64,000 nucleotides of DNA, from NCBI GenBank assembly GCA_023460035.1, contig JAEWRN010000007.1, positions 66,499 to 130,498 on the forward strand. Direction: 5' to 3'. Source of the stretch: Bacillota bacterium. Its GTDB lineage: Bacteria; Bacillota; Clostridia; Oscillospirales; Ruminococcaceae. The notes below the pieces were generated by a model that did not search any database, was not told the DNA's origin, and was given only the letters and a program-made list of their open reading frames with translations. Positions 53,020-60,520 of this stretch are shown one piece after another. Every line of letters begins with the position of its first letter. Positions within the stretch are counted from its first letter, which is position 1. A program made the position numbers and the translations under genes.

Positions 53020-54533
53020 AACCGTTTAACACCTCCTATCACAAACCCAAAGAGGGAGAAGACCGAGATAAATTCCAGTCGGCCAAGATACATTGCAAGG
53101 ATGTATTGAATTTTTAAAAGTGCCGGCATGGCGGGGGTTGTAACGCCAATGCTTAAACCGACATTCCCTGTGACAGAGGCCGCTTCAAATGCGGATTCGG
53201 CAAGGGGATACCCGTAAAAGGTTCCCATCAGTGTCGTTATTCCAAATAAGACGACATAGCACACGATAATCAGCGCGGAGGATTTAACAGTTGCTTCGTC
53301 GAGGATATAGTCCTTAATATGATGATATTTTTCGACGCGGATGTTTCTTTCGGGTGCCAGTATTTTTTTTATGTCAGAAACAATACCTTTAAAGACAACA
53401 CCGACTCTAAGCCCCTTAAAGCCACCCGCCGTAGAGCAAGCCGAACCGCCGATTAACATGGCAATCACCAAAATAAGGACCCCGAAGTCACCCCATTCGG
53501 TCGCAAATTGCCTTGCATATACACTGCTGAAGCCGGTTGTTGTATGGGCTGAAAGAACAGTGTACACCACACGCCGGAAACTTGCGACGGCATTGGTATA
53601 GACCCCGGACTGCGAAAGCCTCATAACGGCAAACGCAACCAGCACAAAAGAAGACACAAAGAAGCTTTGCACTTCAATGTTTTTCACCATTTCTTTTTTC
53701 TTTCCCTGCCAGATTGCATAGTGAAGCCCAAAGTTTAAAGAGCCCAAAACAAAGAGAATAATAGTAATAACTTCGTATGCGAAGCTGTGGTAGTACATTA
53801 TATTTTGGGTGTTTGGGGCAAAGCCGCCCGTGCTCCAGGCTGATTCAAAGATATAAAGCCCGTGCAAAAACGCAGGTAAGGGGGAAAGGCCAATCGCCAT
53901 GCCGCATACCCAAAGCACTAAAGTGCCGGCAAACAAATAGACCATGCTAATCTTCCATATAAAGCGTGCGGTATCTTTCACATTCGGCAGAAGTTTAATG
54001 TCTTTCCCTTCGCCGCAATACATTTTGTAGGCACCCCCGATATGGTTGTCCAAAAAGCTAAGCGCCAGTACAATCATACCCTGTCCACCGATAAAGGTCA
54101 GCATATGCCGCCACATATTGAGCCCGGTAGACAGATGATCCAGATCCTGAGTCATCACAAGGCCCGTAGTGGTAAAGCCGCTCATCACGTCAAAACAGCC
54201 GTCTAGCAGGCTATTGATATGCCCGCTCAAAAGATACGGAATAGAACAAAGAAACATCAACATGATCCACGACAATGCTGCAATAATAAAGCCCAGTTTC
54301 CAGTCTACCTGTAAATGTTCGGTATTTGTCCTTCTGCCCAGAATCATCAGCAGCAGACCGACAATTACCGTAATAGACATGCTGATGGTAAAATCCAGTG
54401 CCGGTGTCCATTCCGACATCAGTACAGAAGTCAAAAGGGGGATCCCCATGAGCAAGGCAGTACCCAGTACAACGTAGCCTGTGTAATAACTTACAATATG
54501 AAAATTCGGGAAACGCAGTTGAGAGTTTTTCAT
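52995..54533 (-). CDS. trkH: TrkH/KtrB-type potassium channel subunit
   Basis: A 512-residue membrane protein of the TrkH/TrkG/KtrB superfamily. The four pore loops with selectivity-filter glycines can be read: SGFTTTGLV, STGGFAPNT, TTGFSSVYA and VTGNVGLSIG. Several further helices give the usual 10-12 membrane spans. It moves K+ inward, gated by RCK subunits encoded upstream. The ATG at 54533 sits five bases after GGTGA, which overlaps the stop of the 34-codon gene, so it is translationally coupled to that gene. Confidence 0.93.
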   Translation of the reverse strand: MKNSQLRFPNFHIVSYYTGYVVLGTALLMGIPLLTSVLMSEWTPALDFTISMSITVIVGLLLMILGRRTNTEHLQVDWKLGFIIAALSWIMLMFLCSIPYLLSGHINSLLDGCFDVMSGFTTTGLVMTQDLDHLSTGLNMWRHMLTFIGGQGMIVLALSFLDNHIGGAYKMYCGEGKDIKLLPNVKDTARFIWKISMVYLFAGTLVLWVCGMAIGLSPLPAFLHGLYIFESAWSTGGFAPNTQNIMYYHSFAYEVITIILFVLGSLNFGLHYAIWQGKKKEMVKNIEVQSFFVSSFVLVAFAVMRLSQSGVYTNAVASFRRVVYTVLSAHTTTGFSSVYARQFATEWGDFGVLILVIAMLIGGSACSTAGGFKGLRVGVVFKGIVSDIKKILAPERNIRVEKYHHIKDYILDEATVKSSALIIVCYVVLFGITTLMGTFYGYPLAESAFEAASVTGNVGLSIGVTTPAMPALLKIQYILAMYLGRLEFISVFSLFGFVIGGVKRLCVKDGKR

Positions 54534-54537
54534 AGTA

Positions 54538-54642
54538 TCACCGTACAATTAGAAATACAAGGGCAATAAATACGCCGCAATATAAAGCGGCGTAAATGAT
54601 TTCTGTAATCAAACCTTTAGCCTCATCTTTTTTGCTTTTCAT
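54538..54642 (-). CDS. 34-residue membrane peptide inside the Trk operon
   Basis: A 34-codon ORF too short for routine calling. It begins MKSKKDEAKGLITE and continues as one hydrophobic helix (about 15-33) ending IVR, a single-span peptide with a basic/acidic cytoplasmic head. It overlaps the 3' end of the upstream RCK gene by 20 bp and stops 4 bp before the trkH ATG. AGGCCCTCAGC lies before its ATG as a weak ribosome site; coupling with the RCK gene is likely. Position and shape recall small helper subunits such as KdpF, but there is no sequence relation to claim. Confidence 0.7.
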   Translation of the reverse strand: MKSKKDEAKGLITEIIYAALYCGVFIALVFLIVR

Positions 54643-55309
54643 GCTGAGGGCCTCCGTTTTGAATCAGGTTTTTAATTTCAGGGAAGATGGATTGGTTTGT
54701 GATAATGTGTACATTGTCGTTAAGTAGAATCTGGGTGTCCCCCCGGGGGAAAATCACCTTTTCATCCCGCAAAATAGAAGCAAGCGTGCACTGGGGGGGC
54801 AAGGGTAAATCTTTTACAAAGCTGTTAAGCCACAGGTTGTTTTCGTCGACCTGCACTTCAACCAGTATCATGGTTCCCCGGTCAAATGTCTGCACGATTC
54901 GGCAGACATCGCTGTCAAATTCGTATTCAATCAGGTTGGCAATGACCGCAGTGCTGCAAACGGTCTGGTCTACCCCGAGCTGTTTGAAGGTTTCAATGTT
55001 CTTTGGGTTGTTGATGCGCGCAATCGACTTTCTGATGTGAAAGCCTCTTTTTGCAATCTGGCAAACGACAAGGTTTTCTTCGTCATTGCCCGTTACCGCG
55101 GCAATAATATCAGCCCTTGTAATTCCCGCGTCGTTTAGTACGGCAATATCTGTCCCATCTCCACAAATAACGTCGGTATCGGTATCCTCTGCGATTTTTC
55201 GGCAGACCTCTTCATCTATTTCGACAAGCGTCACATCATAACTGCGCTCTTTGAGCATTTTTAAAAGGTTATAGCCAATTTTCCCGCCGCCAATAATAAT
55301 AGATTTCAT
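54623..55309 (-). CDS. trkA: TrkA-type RCK protein (N and C domains), copy closest to trkH
   Basis: A 228-residue K+ transport regulator: RCK_N nucleotide-binding domain with GGGKIGYNL at 7-15, acidic VEIDEE after strand 2 and GDGTD; RCK_C domain at ~140-220 (VKDLPLPPQCTLASILRDEK). Binds NAD(H) or ATP and gates TrkH. ATG overlaps the stop of the short RCK gene upstream by 4 bp. Confidence 0.9.
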   Translation of the reverse strand: MKSIIIGGGKIGYNLLKMLKERSYDVTLVEIDEEVCRKIAEDTDTDVICGDGTDIAVLNDAGITRADIIAAVTGNDEENLVVCQIAKRGFHIRKSIARINNPKNIETFKQLGVDQTVCSTAVIANLIEYEFDSDVCRIVQTFDRGTMILVEVQVDENNLWLNSFVKDLPLPPQCTLASILRDEKVIFPRGDTQILLNDNVHIITNQSIFPEIKNLIQNGGPQHEKQKR

Positions 55310-55713
55310 TTTTCATTTTCCTCAATTTTGCTTTTGATGAGATACGATATCAGCTCGGTTGGGTTGATGGTCTCAATCTCCATCAACTCATAAACGTTCT
55401 GTTTTGAAAATTCGTTTACCCTTGAAATTATACGCGGCACCGAGAAACACTCTTTGGCAATCAACGACACCATGATATTGAGGTTATCGTCCGGGGTCAG
55501 CGAAAGCAGATAATCAGCGTGGGCAATACCGGCTTCTTGCAACACGTCGTTGTCATATTCAATCCCTTTTATACTCAGCCCATTAAAGCCGCTGCCAAGC
55601 AATTCGAATTTTTTCGAATCACGGTCAACAACGGAAATGTTGTGCCCTGCGTCTGATAACTCCGTTGCAAGTGCGCTGCCAAGCCTGCCGCAGCCCACAA
55701 CAATAATATACAT
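55306..55713 (-). CDS. Short RCK_N-only protein, copy 1
   Basis: A 135-residue protein consisting of only the RCK_N Rossmann domain: VVGCGRLGSALATELSDAG with full GxGxxG and acidic VDRDSKK. No RCK_C domain. The ATG at 55713 follows AAGGAGAAGG; earlier in-frame starts lie further from a site. It precedes a full-length RCK gene with a 4-bp overlap. Short and long RCK proteins encoded together suggest a mixed gating ring. Confidence 0.87.
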   Translation of the reverse strand: MYIIVVGCGRLGSALATELSDAGHNISVVDRDSKKFELLGSGFNGLSIKGIEYDNDVLQEAGIAHADYLLSLTPDDNLNIMVSLIAKECFSVPRIISRVNEFSKQNVYELMEIETINPTELISYLIKSKIEENEK

Positions 55714-55868
55714 AACCTTCTCCTTTTTCATGTGCGCCATATTTTATAAGGCGGGCCGGCCAAATTGCACGGCTGCCCGTGGCATCTGTGCCGCGCCACA
55801 CGTTCGCTGGGTGCTGTTGTGTGCGGGGGCTAACGGGGGTGAAACCCGCAGGTTGAGGGGCAAGTGGC

Positions 55869-56534
55869 TCACCGTCCGGTCAATTCTTTAATGGCTTCCA
55901 CTTCTTGCTGGTTCGAAGAGATCAAAACAAGCATATCGCCGGCGAGAATGCGGCAGTCACCCCGTGGCACCATGGTAATGTCACCCCGCAAAATGCAGCC
56001 GACTACAACTTGCTTTGGGAGATTGATCTCCCAAAGCTTTTTTCCAATCACAGGGGATGTTTCGACCATTGGGACCTCGGCAATGCTCACCCGGCCGCCA
56101 CCGATGGGCACCAGTGTTGTGATCTTGTCCAGAAAAGCCTGCTGTTCGATGATGTTGGAAATTGCCGAAGTGGCGCAGACAACACTGTCGATACCCATGC
56201 TGTAAAAGAAGTCCGCTTTTTGGGGGTCTGTTAAAAGTGCGACGGTTTTCTTGACTGAAAATTTCTTCTTACAAAGTTCACAGATAACAAGATTATCCTC
56301 ATCTTTTGAAGTGAGTGCAATTGCAATATCCATCTCTGCGGCATTGGCGTCCTGCAAAACAAAAGGCCGGGTGCCATCTCCGTTTATCACGGTCACCGAT
56401 TCAATTTCGGCCAGCTTTACACAGTCGTCATAAGTTTCATTGATTGCGGTCACATGGTAGCCTTTCCGTGTCAATGAAATTGCCAGCAGCCTTGCTTTGC
56501 TTCTGCCGCCAACCAAAAGTATCTTTGAGTTCAT
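55869..56534 (-). CDS. RCK protein (N and C domains) with degenerate nucleotide loop
   Basis: A 221-residue RCK_N plus RCK_C protein. The glycine loop, normally GxGxxG, reads VGGRSKARLLA, so nucleotide binding is probably lost or altered. The rest of the fold is kept (VINGDGTRPF; ALTSKDEDNLVIC) and the RCK_C domain at ~140-215 is intact (PVIGKKLWEINLPKQ). ATG at 56534 follows AAAGGAG; upstream open frame overlaps the previous gene. A 155-bp gap separates it from the next RCK gene, in which I saw no clear signal. Confidence 0.88.
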   Translation of the reverse strand: MNSKILLVGGRSKARLLAISLTRKGYHVTAINETYDDCVKLAEIESVTVINGDGTRPFVLQDANAAEMDIAIALTSKDEDNLVICELCKKKFSVKKTVALLTDPQKADFFYSMGIDSVVCATSAISNIIEQQAFLDKITTLVPIGGGRVSIAEVPMVETSPVIGKKLWEINLPKQVVVGCILRGDITMVPRGDCRILAGDMLVLISSNQQEVEAIKELTGR

Positions 56535-56547
56535 GGAGGTTCTCCTT

Positions 56548-57000
56548 TTATTCATGGGGTTGTCCGTCTTTTGCAAATGCAATTTTACAAATTTCATTTG
56601 CCGACAAAACTGCAGGGCAAATTGTTTCGATGCCCAGCGCATTGTAAACACATTCTCGTTCCGGGTCGTAAAGCCGGGTAATGACATGGTCTACTTTAAA
56701 TTTTTGGCGTGCCAGCTGTGCCACAAAAATATTTGCATTGTCATTATCCGTGACAGTAACAATCAGGTGTGCTTTTTCAATTTGGGCTTCCTGCAAGGTG
56801 GCAAAGTCCATGGCATCACCGATAAGGGTAAAAATGCCCAAAGAGGGCGAAAGCTTGCGAAAGGCATTTTTGTCTTTATCTATTACAAGCACATCCTCCT
56901 CTTCGCCCGAAAATCGGGTGGCAAGGTCGGCACCAAGGCGGCCGCAGCCGATGATGATCGTATAAGGTTTCTCTTTTTTCTTATTGCCGGTTAATTGCAT
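56548..57000 (-). CDS. Short RCK_N-only protein, copy 2
   Basis: A 150-residue RCK_N domain protein with IIGCGRLGADLATRFSG and acidic VIDKDKN, then IGDAMDFATLQEAQIEKA. No RCK_C domain. A Lys-rich head (GNKKKEKP) precedes the fold. Starts behind CAGGAGGAACAG, 48 bp after the TPR-like gene, and is followed 13 bp later by the RCK gene with the degenerate loop, making a second short-plus-long pair. Confidence 0.87.
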   Translation of the reverse strand: MQLTGNKKKEKPYTIIIGCGRLGADLATRFSGEEEDVLVIDKDKNAFRKLSPSLGIFTLIGDAMDFATLQEAQIEKAHLIVTVTDNDNANIFVAQLARQKFKVDHVITRLYDPERECVYNALGIETICPAVLSANEICKIAFAKDGQPHE

Positions 57001-57048
57001 TGTCTGTTCCTCCTGAGAATACAGGGCATATGTTTGGTACTTGTTGTA

Positions 57049-57378
57049 CTATTGCTGTGGGCAATCACTTTCGTCAAAAGCGTATCCGCCAGAAGAAAAA
57101 AACGTGCCAAAGCTGGTGAGGTTTTGCCGTGCCGGCAGGTAGGCGGGGTCCAGTGCCGCAGCTGCCCGAAAATGCTTCATCGCCAGCATGTGGTTGCCCT
57201 GCTTTTCTAAAACAACGCCAAGCAGGTTGTGCGGCTGGGGGGAATGCGGGTGGGCTTTCATTGCTTCAAAAATCAGCAGTTCGCATGTTGTATAGTCTTT
57301 GCCCTCTGCGAATAAGCGCACGGCATCACAAAGCGCTTTTAAATTCTCAAACCCGGTTTCGGTTTGTTCAAAGCCCAT
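57049..57378 (-). CDS. Small TPR-like protein
   Basis: A 109-residue protein with about two tetratricopeptide-like units: LCDAVRLFAEGKDYTTCELL then AHPHSPQPHNLLGVVLEKQG and MLAMKHFRAAAALDPAYLPA. Probably a protein-protein adaptor. ATG follows AAGAGGTC. It leads into the RCK genes on the same strand, so it is placed in the Trk operon; a link with the K+ system is unproven. Confidence 0.75.
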   Translation of the reverse strand: MGFEQTETGFENLKALCDAVRLFAEGKDYTTCELLIFEAMKAHPHSPQPHNLLGVVLEKQGNHMLAMKHFRAAAALDPAYLPARQNLTSFGTFFSSGGYAFDESDCPQQ

Positions 57379-57408
57379 AAATAAGACCTCTTTTAAAAAC
57401 GATGTCGG

Positions 57409-57606
57409 TTAAAACCATCCCAAAAATTCCCCTAAGGGTAGCGCGACCAAACATACCGATGCGCAGATGACCAGTAACAGAAAAACGGGCAAAAGAACGA
57501 AAACCACCAAAAGAGCAAGAAAAGGGTGCTGTTCTGTAGCGAGAGAGATGCTGTTGTTCAATTTCATTTCGTAGTCGTGCTGTCTCAATGCTTTCACTGC
57601 TTTCAT
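57409..57606 (-). CDS. Small single-pass membrane protein, start uncertain
   Basis: About 65 residues (MKAVKALRQHDYEMKLNN...) with one long hydrophobic segment near residues 30-57. No good ribosome site precedes this ATG; alternatives are ATG at 57639 or 57567. A small hairpin (GGGTTTTA/TAAAACCC type) lies directly before the 57606 ATG. It is the first possible gene of the Trk cluster, downstream of the KdpE-type repeats. Product unknown. Confidence 0.5.
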   Translation of the reverse strand: MKAVKALRQHDYEMKLNNSISLATEQHPFLALLVVFVLLPVFLLLVICASVCLVALPLGEFLGWF

Positions 57607-57664
57607 AGGGGTTTTATTGTGTAAAACCCAGAAATTCATTGCAGTGATATGGTAACCCTTGCGC

Positions 57665-57712
57665 TGTGACTTTAGTGTGAGAGAGCTTGGTTTTGTGTGA
57701 GAAAGCTGTGAG
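57665..57712. promoter_or_regulatory. Tandem 11-bp direct repeats, candidate KdpE-type operator
   Basis: TGTGA(G/C) occurs four times at 57665, 57676, 57696 and 57707: two pairs, each spaced 11 bp, with the pairs 31 bp apart. OmpR/PhoB-family regulators bind such 11-bp direct repeats as head-to-tail dimers. The array lies just upstream of the Trk cluster and right behind the kdpE terminator. Confidence 0.65.
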
Positions 57713-57713
57713 A

Positions 57714-57757
57714 AAACGACAAGGCACCCCAGCATTTGCTGGGGTGCCTTGTCGTTT
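57714..57757 (-). terminator. Intrinsic terminator of kdpDE
   Basis: A 20-bp perfect stem (57714-57733 with 57738-57757), loop ATTT, then TTTTC on the minus strand. It lies 34 bp after the kdpE stop and separates the two-component genes from the Trk cluster. Confidence 0.88.
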
Positions 57758-57790
57758 GATTAAACTGTTTGCAAGCGCGGGGGCGGCCGG

Positions 57791-58489
57791 CTATTCGTCT
57801 ACCAGGCGATACCCCACGCCAATTTCAGTGAGGATATACCGCGGTTTTGCCGGGTTGGCTTCAATTTTTCGCCTCAGCCCCGCCATTAACGCGCGCAGGG
57901 CCTGCGTGTCGCTGCCATAGCCAACACCGTAAAGTTCGTTGATGATATATTTTGTGGTGAGCACCTTGCCAACATTATTAAAAAGCAGGGCCAAAAGGCT
58001 GTATTCCAAAGGAGTGAGGTGAATTGGGGCATCGTTTAAAGTGACGAGGCGCTTGACTAAGTCAATCGAAAGTTGATTGACACAGAGAATCGGGGATTTT
58101 CGGCTGCGGCCCTCTTGGTAGAGATGGCGCAGCGCAACGCGAATACGGGCGAGCAGCTCCGTCGCTGAAAATGGCTTAGTGAGGTAGTCGTCTGCGCCGT
58201 TATCCAGTGCTGCGGCCTTTTCTTTGTCCTGGTCACGCGCCGAAACGACAATGATGGGCATGGTAGACCATTCGCGAACCTTTTTAATGACCTCCATCCC
58301 GTCAAAATCCGGTAGGCCAAGGTCTAAAACCATCAGGTCAATCTGGCTGGATACCAGCTGCGAAAGCGCGGCCTGTGCGGTGCTGACCGTAATGCAGGTA
58401 AACCCCGCCTGTTTTAATGAGTAGAAGATAAAATTGCGAATTTGGGCATCGTCCTCGACGATGAGAATCGTTTCATTGCCGTTCGTCAT
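57791..58489 (-). CDS. KdpE-type response regulator
   Basis: A 232-residue OmpR-family response regulator: receiver domain with VEDDAQ acidic pair and phospho-acceptor Asp56 (MVLDLGLPD), Lys at KPFSATE, then the winged-helix DNA-binding domain (LTPLEYSLLALLFNN; LRRKIEANP). Closest in pattern to KdpE. Overlaps the end of the histidine-kinase gene by 17 bp. No kdpFABC genes are in the window; the adjacent potassium system is Trk, its likely target. Confidence 0.9.
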   Translation of the reverse strand: MTNGNETILIVEDDAQIRNFIFYSLKQAGFTCITVSTAQAALSQLVSSQIDLMVLDLGLPDFDGMEVIKKVREWSTMPIIVVSARDQDKEKAAALDNGADDYLTKPFSATELLARIRVALRHLYQEGRSRKSPILCVNQLSIDLVKRLVTLNDAPIHLTPLEYSLLALLFNNVGKVLTTKYIINELYGVGYGSDTQALRALMAGLRRKIEANPAKPRYILTEIGVGYRLVDE

Positions 58490-60008
58490 GTTGTTTCATC
58501 TCCAATGGCAACGTAAATACAAATTCTGAACCGGGGCCGTCGGTTCGGTTTCGGGCGAGTATCGTGCCGCCATGTGCCGCAACAACCGAACTGCAAATGG
58601 CAAGCCCCAGCCCCACACCGCGCTCGGTGTCCGGGCCTTTTGCGCGCGTGGTATAAAAGGCCTGAAAAATATTTGGCAGGTCCTCTTCACGGATCCCGCT
58701 GCCGCGGTCTGCAATCGTGAACACGACCAGCTGATGATCGGCGTCTTTTTTAACGGAAACACTGATCTCCTGGTTGGCAGTGGTGTGCTTGATGGCGTTG
58801 TCCAGCAGGTTGACCAGTGTTTGCTCGATTAACCTTGCGTCCATTGGCACAAGCAGTATTTCGTCGGGGATATGGACCAAAATTTCACGGTCGGGTGCCC
58901 GTTTGGCACAGGCGGCAACGGCGACGCCAATCACCTCTTCCACCGCTTCAGCCTCCTTGCTCAGCACAAGGTTGCCGTCCTGAAGCCGTGTCAAATTGAG
59001 AATATTTTCCATCATAGAGTGCAGCCAATCCGCATCGCTGTAAATATCCGCGGCAAGCGTGTGGCGCTCGTCTGCTTCATCGGTCATGTCCATCAGCATT
59101 TCCGACGTGCCCATAATGCCGGAAAGCGGGGTGCGCAAATCATGAGAGATGGCGCGCAAAAGGTTGCTGCGATAGCGTTCCCGCTCGGTTTTCTGCCGCG
59201 ATTTCTGTTCTTCCTCGGCACTGCGAAAGCGGTCCATGGCAAGTGCCGCACTCTCAATCATCGAGTGCAAAAGCCGGGTTTGCGTCTCGCTCATGGGCTG
59301 CGCAGTTTCTGCGGGGATGCGCAATATGCCCAGAATGGCATTTCTTCCGTAAATGGGCCAGTCGTAAAATTCGGTTCCGATGTCGTAGGGGGTGCGAAGC
59401 CCTTCGATGCGGTGTTTTAATTCAGACGGGTTTTCCACATGGCGGCGGACCTGGTTTTTTTCGTCCTGCTGCTGGATAAAGCTTTGTTCCGGCTGGCCGT
59501 TTTCGTCAAAACAAAGGCAGGCGGCCCGGCAGCGCATCACGTTGCTGATGGTGTTTGTGGTAATCGAGGCAATGTCGGCAATCGTCGCGGCATCCGTCAG
59601 GCGGTTGGTCAGCTGAAAAAGGGCGCTTGCCTCGGCCTCTTTTGCCAAAGCGGTAGAGGCGCTTTTTTTCACTTTGGAGGTCAGAGTACTGGTAATCAGG
59701 GTTGTGAGTGTCATAATGACAAAAGTAACCAGATAAGAGGGGTCGCTGACGGATAAAGTGTAATAGGGCTGTGTGAAGAAATAATTAAAGGTAAAGGTTG
59801 CAAGAACCGATGCGGCGATGCCATAGTAATAGCCCTGTGTAAGGCGTGCCGTTAAAAGGATAAACAGGATGTAGACAATGACAATATTTGTTTCAGGAAA
59901 ACCGGCAATGCGAAACACCCACCCAATTCCTGTCGCACACGCCACCGCCCCAATTGCGGTAATGGCATAGGTGAATATAGGGCCATGTTTTTTCATAAAG
60001 CTTTTCAT
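58473..60008 (-). CDS. KdpD-like histidine kinase lacking the N-terminal KdpD sensor domains
   Basis: A 511-residue kinase. Residues ~12-115 are the four-helix DUF4118 membrane unit of KdpD (NIVIVYILFILLTARLTQGY), ~130-260 a GAF-like domain, then HisKA with His289 (AISHDLRTPLSG) and HATPase (LVNLLDNAIKHT; DRGSGIREEDL; GLGLAICSSVV). E. coli KdpD is ~890 residues; the ~370-residue N-terminal ATP-binding/UspA-like cytoplasmic region is absent here. The ATG at 60008 begins directly with the membrane unit. Pairs with the overlapping response regulator. Confidence 0.9.
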   Translation of the reverse strand: MKSFMKKHGPIFTYAITAIGAVACATGIGWVFRIAGFPETNIVIVYILFILLTARLTQGYYYGIAASVLATFTFNYFFTQPYYTLSVSDPSYLVTFVIMTLTTLITSTLTSKVKKSASTALAKEAEASALFQLTNRLTDAATIADIASITTNTISNVMRCRAACLCFDENGQPEQSFIQQQDEKNQVRRHVENPSELKHRIEGLRTPYDIGTEFYDWPIYGRNAILGILRIPAETAQPMSETQTRLLHSMIESAALAMDRFRSAEEEQKSRQKTERERYRSNLLRAISHDLRTPLSGIMGTSEMLMDMTDEADERHTLAADIYSDADWLHSMMENILNLTRLQDGNLVLSKEAEAVEEVIGVAVAACAKRAPDREILVHIPDEILLVPMDARLIEQTLVNLLDNAIKHTTANQEISVSVKKDADHQLVVFTIADRGSGIREEDLPNIFQAFYTTRAKGPDTERGVGLGLAICSSVVAAHGGTILARNRTDGPGSEFVFTLPLEMKQHDERQ

Positions 60009-60238
60009 TTCACATACCTTTTAGATTCGCAACAGGTTAAACCGGCTGCGTTCTGCATGGAAACATCTCTTGGTGGATATCGTATCATAACAAATATACA
60101 GCTTCAAGTATAAAAGGAAAATAAGGGTGTGGGCAAAAAGAGAGGGCCGTAAAATGAAAGCGGGGTGGCGGCTTTTTTCAGGAGAAAATATGCGGTAACT
60201 ATAAATCGCCTTTATATTTGCAACCGGTGCTTGATTGA

Positions 60239-60266
60239 TTGACATTTTTAATAAAAACAGTAAAAT
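60239..60266 (+). promoter_or_regulatory. Predicted promoter of the mgtA leader
   Basis: TTGACA (60239-60244), 16-bp spacer, TAAAAT (60261-60266). It lies 40 bp upstream of the 39-codon ORF in the 297-bp gap between divergent kdpD and that ORF. Confidence 0.6.
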
Positions 60267-60305
60267 GTAGTTGCACGTTATGCTATTAAAAAGGGAAGTG
60301 AAACA

Positions 60306-60425
60306 ATGGACGCGAACCCCAAAAGTACGGACGGCCGACCTACATATTCTGACGAAAATGCAAAACAGGGTGTCAATGTTGATCACGGGTTGCTTTCCAT
60401 TGTCTCTTGTAGCCAATGGACTTAA
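60306..60425 (+). CDS. 39-codon leader ORF upstream of mgtA
   Basis: ATG at 60306 behind AAAAGGGAAG, encoding 39 residues: a polar, charged start (MDANPKSTDGRPTYSDENAK) and a more hydrophobic end (HGLLSIVSCSQWT). It stops 19 bp before an intrinsic terminator and 96 bp before mgtA. Good promoter and ribosome site make translation likely. As a leader peptide it could couple translation to terminator read-through, like MgtL in enterobacteria, though the peptides are unrelated. It could also be an independent small protein. No homologue recognised. Confidence 0.6.
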   Translation: MDANPKSTDGRPTYSDENAKQGVNVDHGLLSIVSCSQWT

Positions 60426-60443
60426 GTAACCGGTGTATTGCTT

Positions 60444-60467
60444 GCCGCCCTTTGGGCGGCTTTTTTT
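60444..60467 (+). terminator. Intrinsic terminator (possible attenuator) before mgtA
   Basis: Perfect 7-bp stem GCCGCCC/GGGCGGC, loop TTT, then seven T residues. It lies between the 39-codon ORF and mgtA. No promoter can be seen in the 53 bp between it and the mgtA start. Confidence 0.88.
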
Positions 60468-60520
60468 ATTGCCGCAAGGTGTTTTCGCTGGAAAATTCAA
60501 CCTGAGAGGACTTGAGTCCA

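Noticed and set aside
55714..55868. Hidden gene between the two RCK pairs
   Set aside because: No open frame with a ribosome site in 155 bp.
60100..60305. M-box type magnesium riboswitch before mgtA
   Set aside because: I could not recognise its conserved core by eye; a covariance-model search would be needed.
60306..60425. 39-residue peptide as a ribosomal peptide (lanthipeptide-like) precursor
   Set aside because: It has one Cys and a few Ser/Thr near the end but no modification or export genes nearby; a leader role before mgtA fits better.
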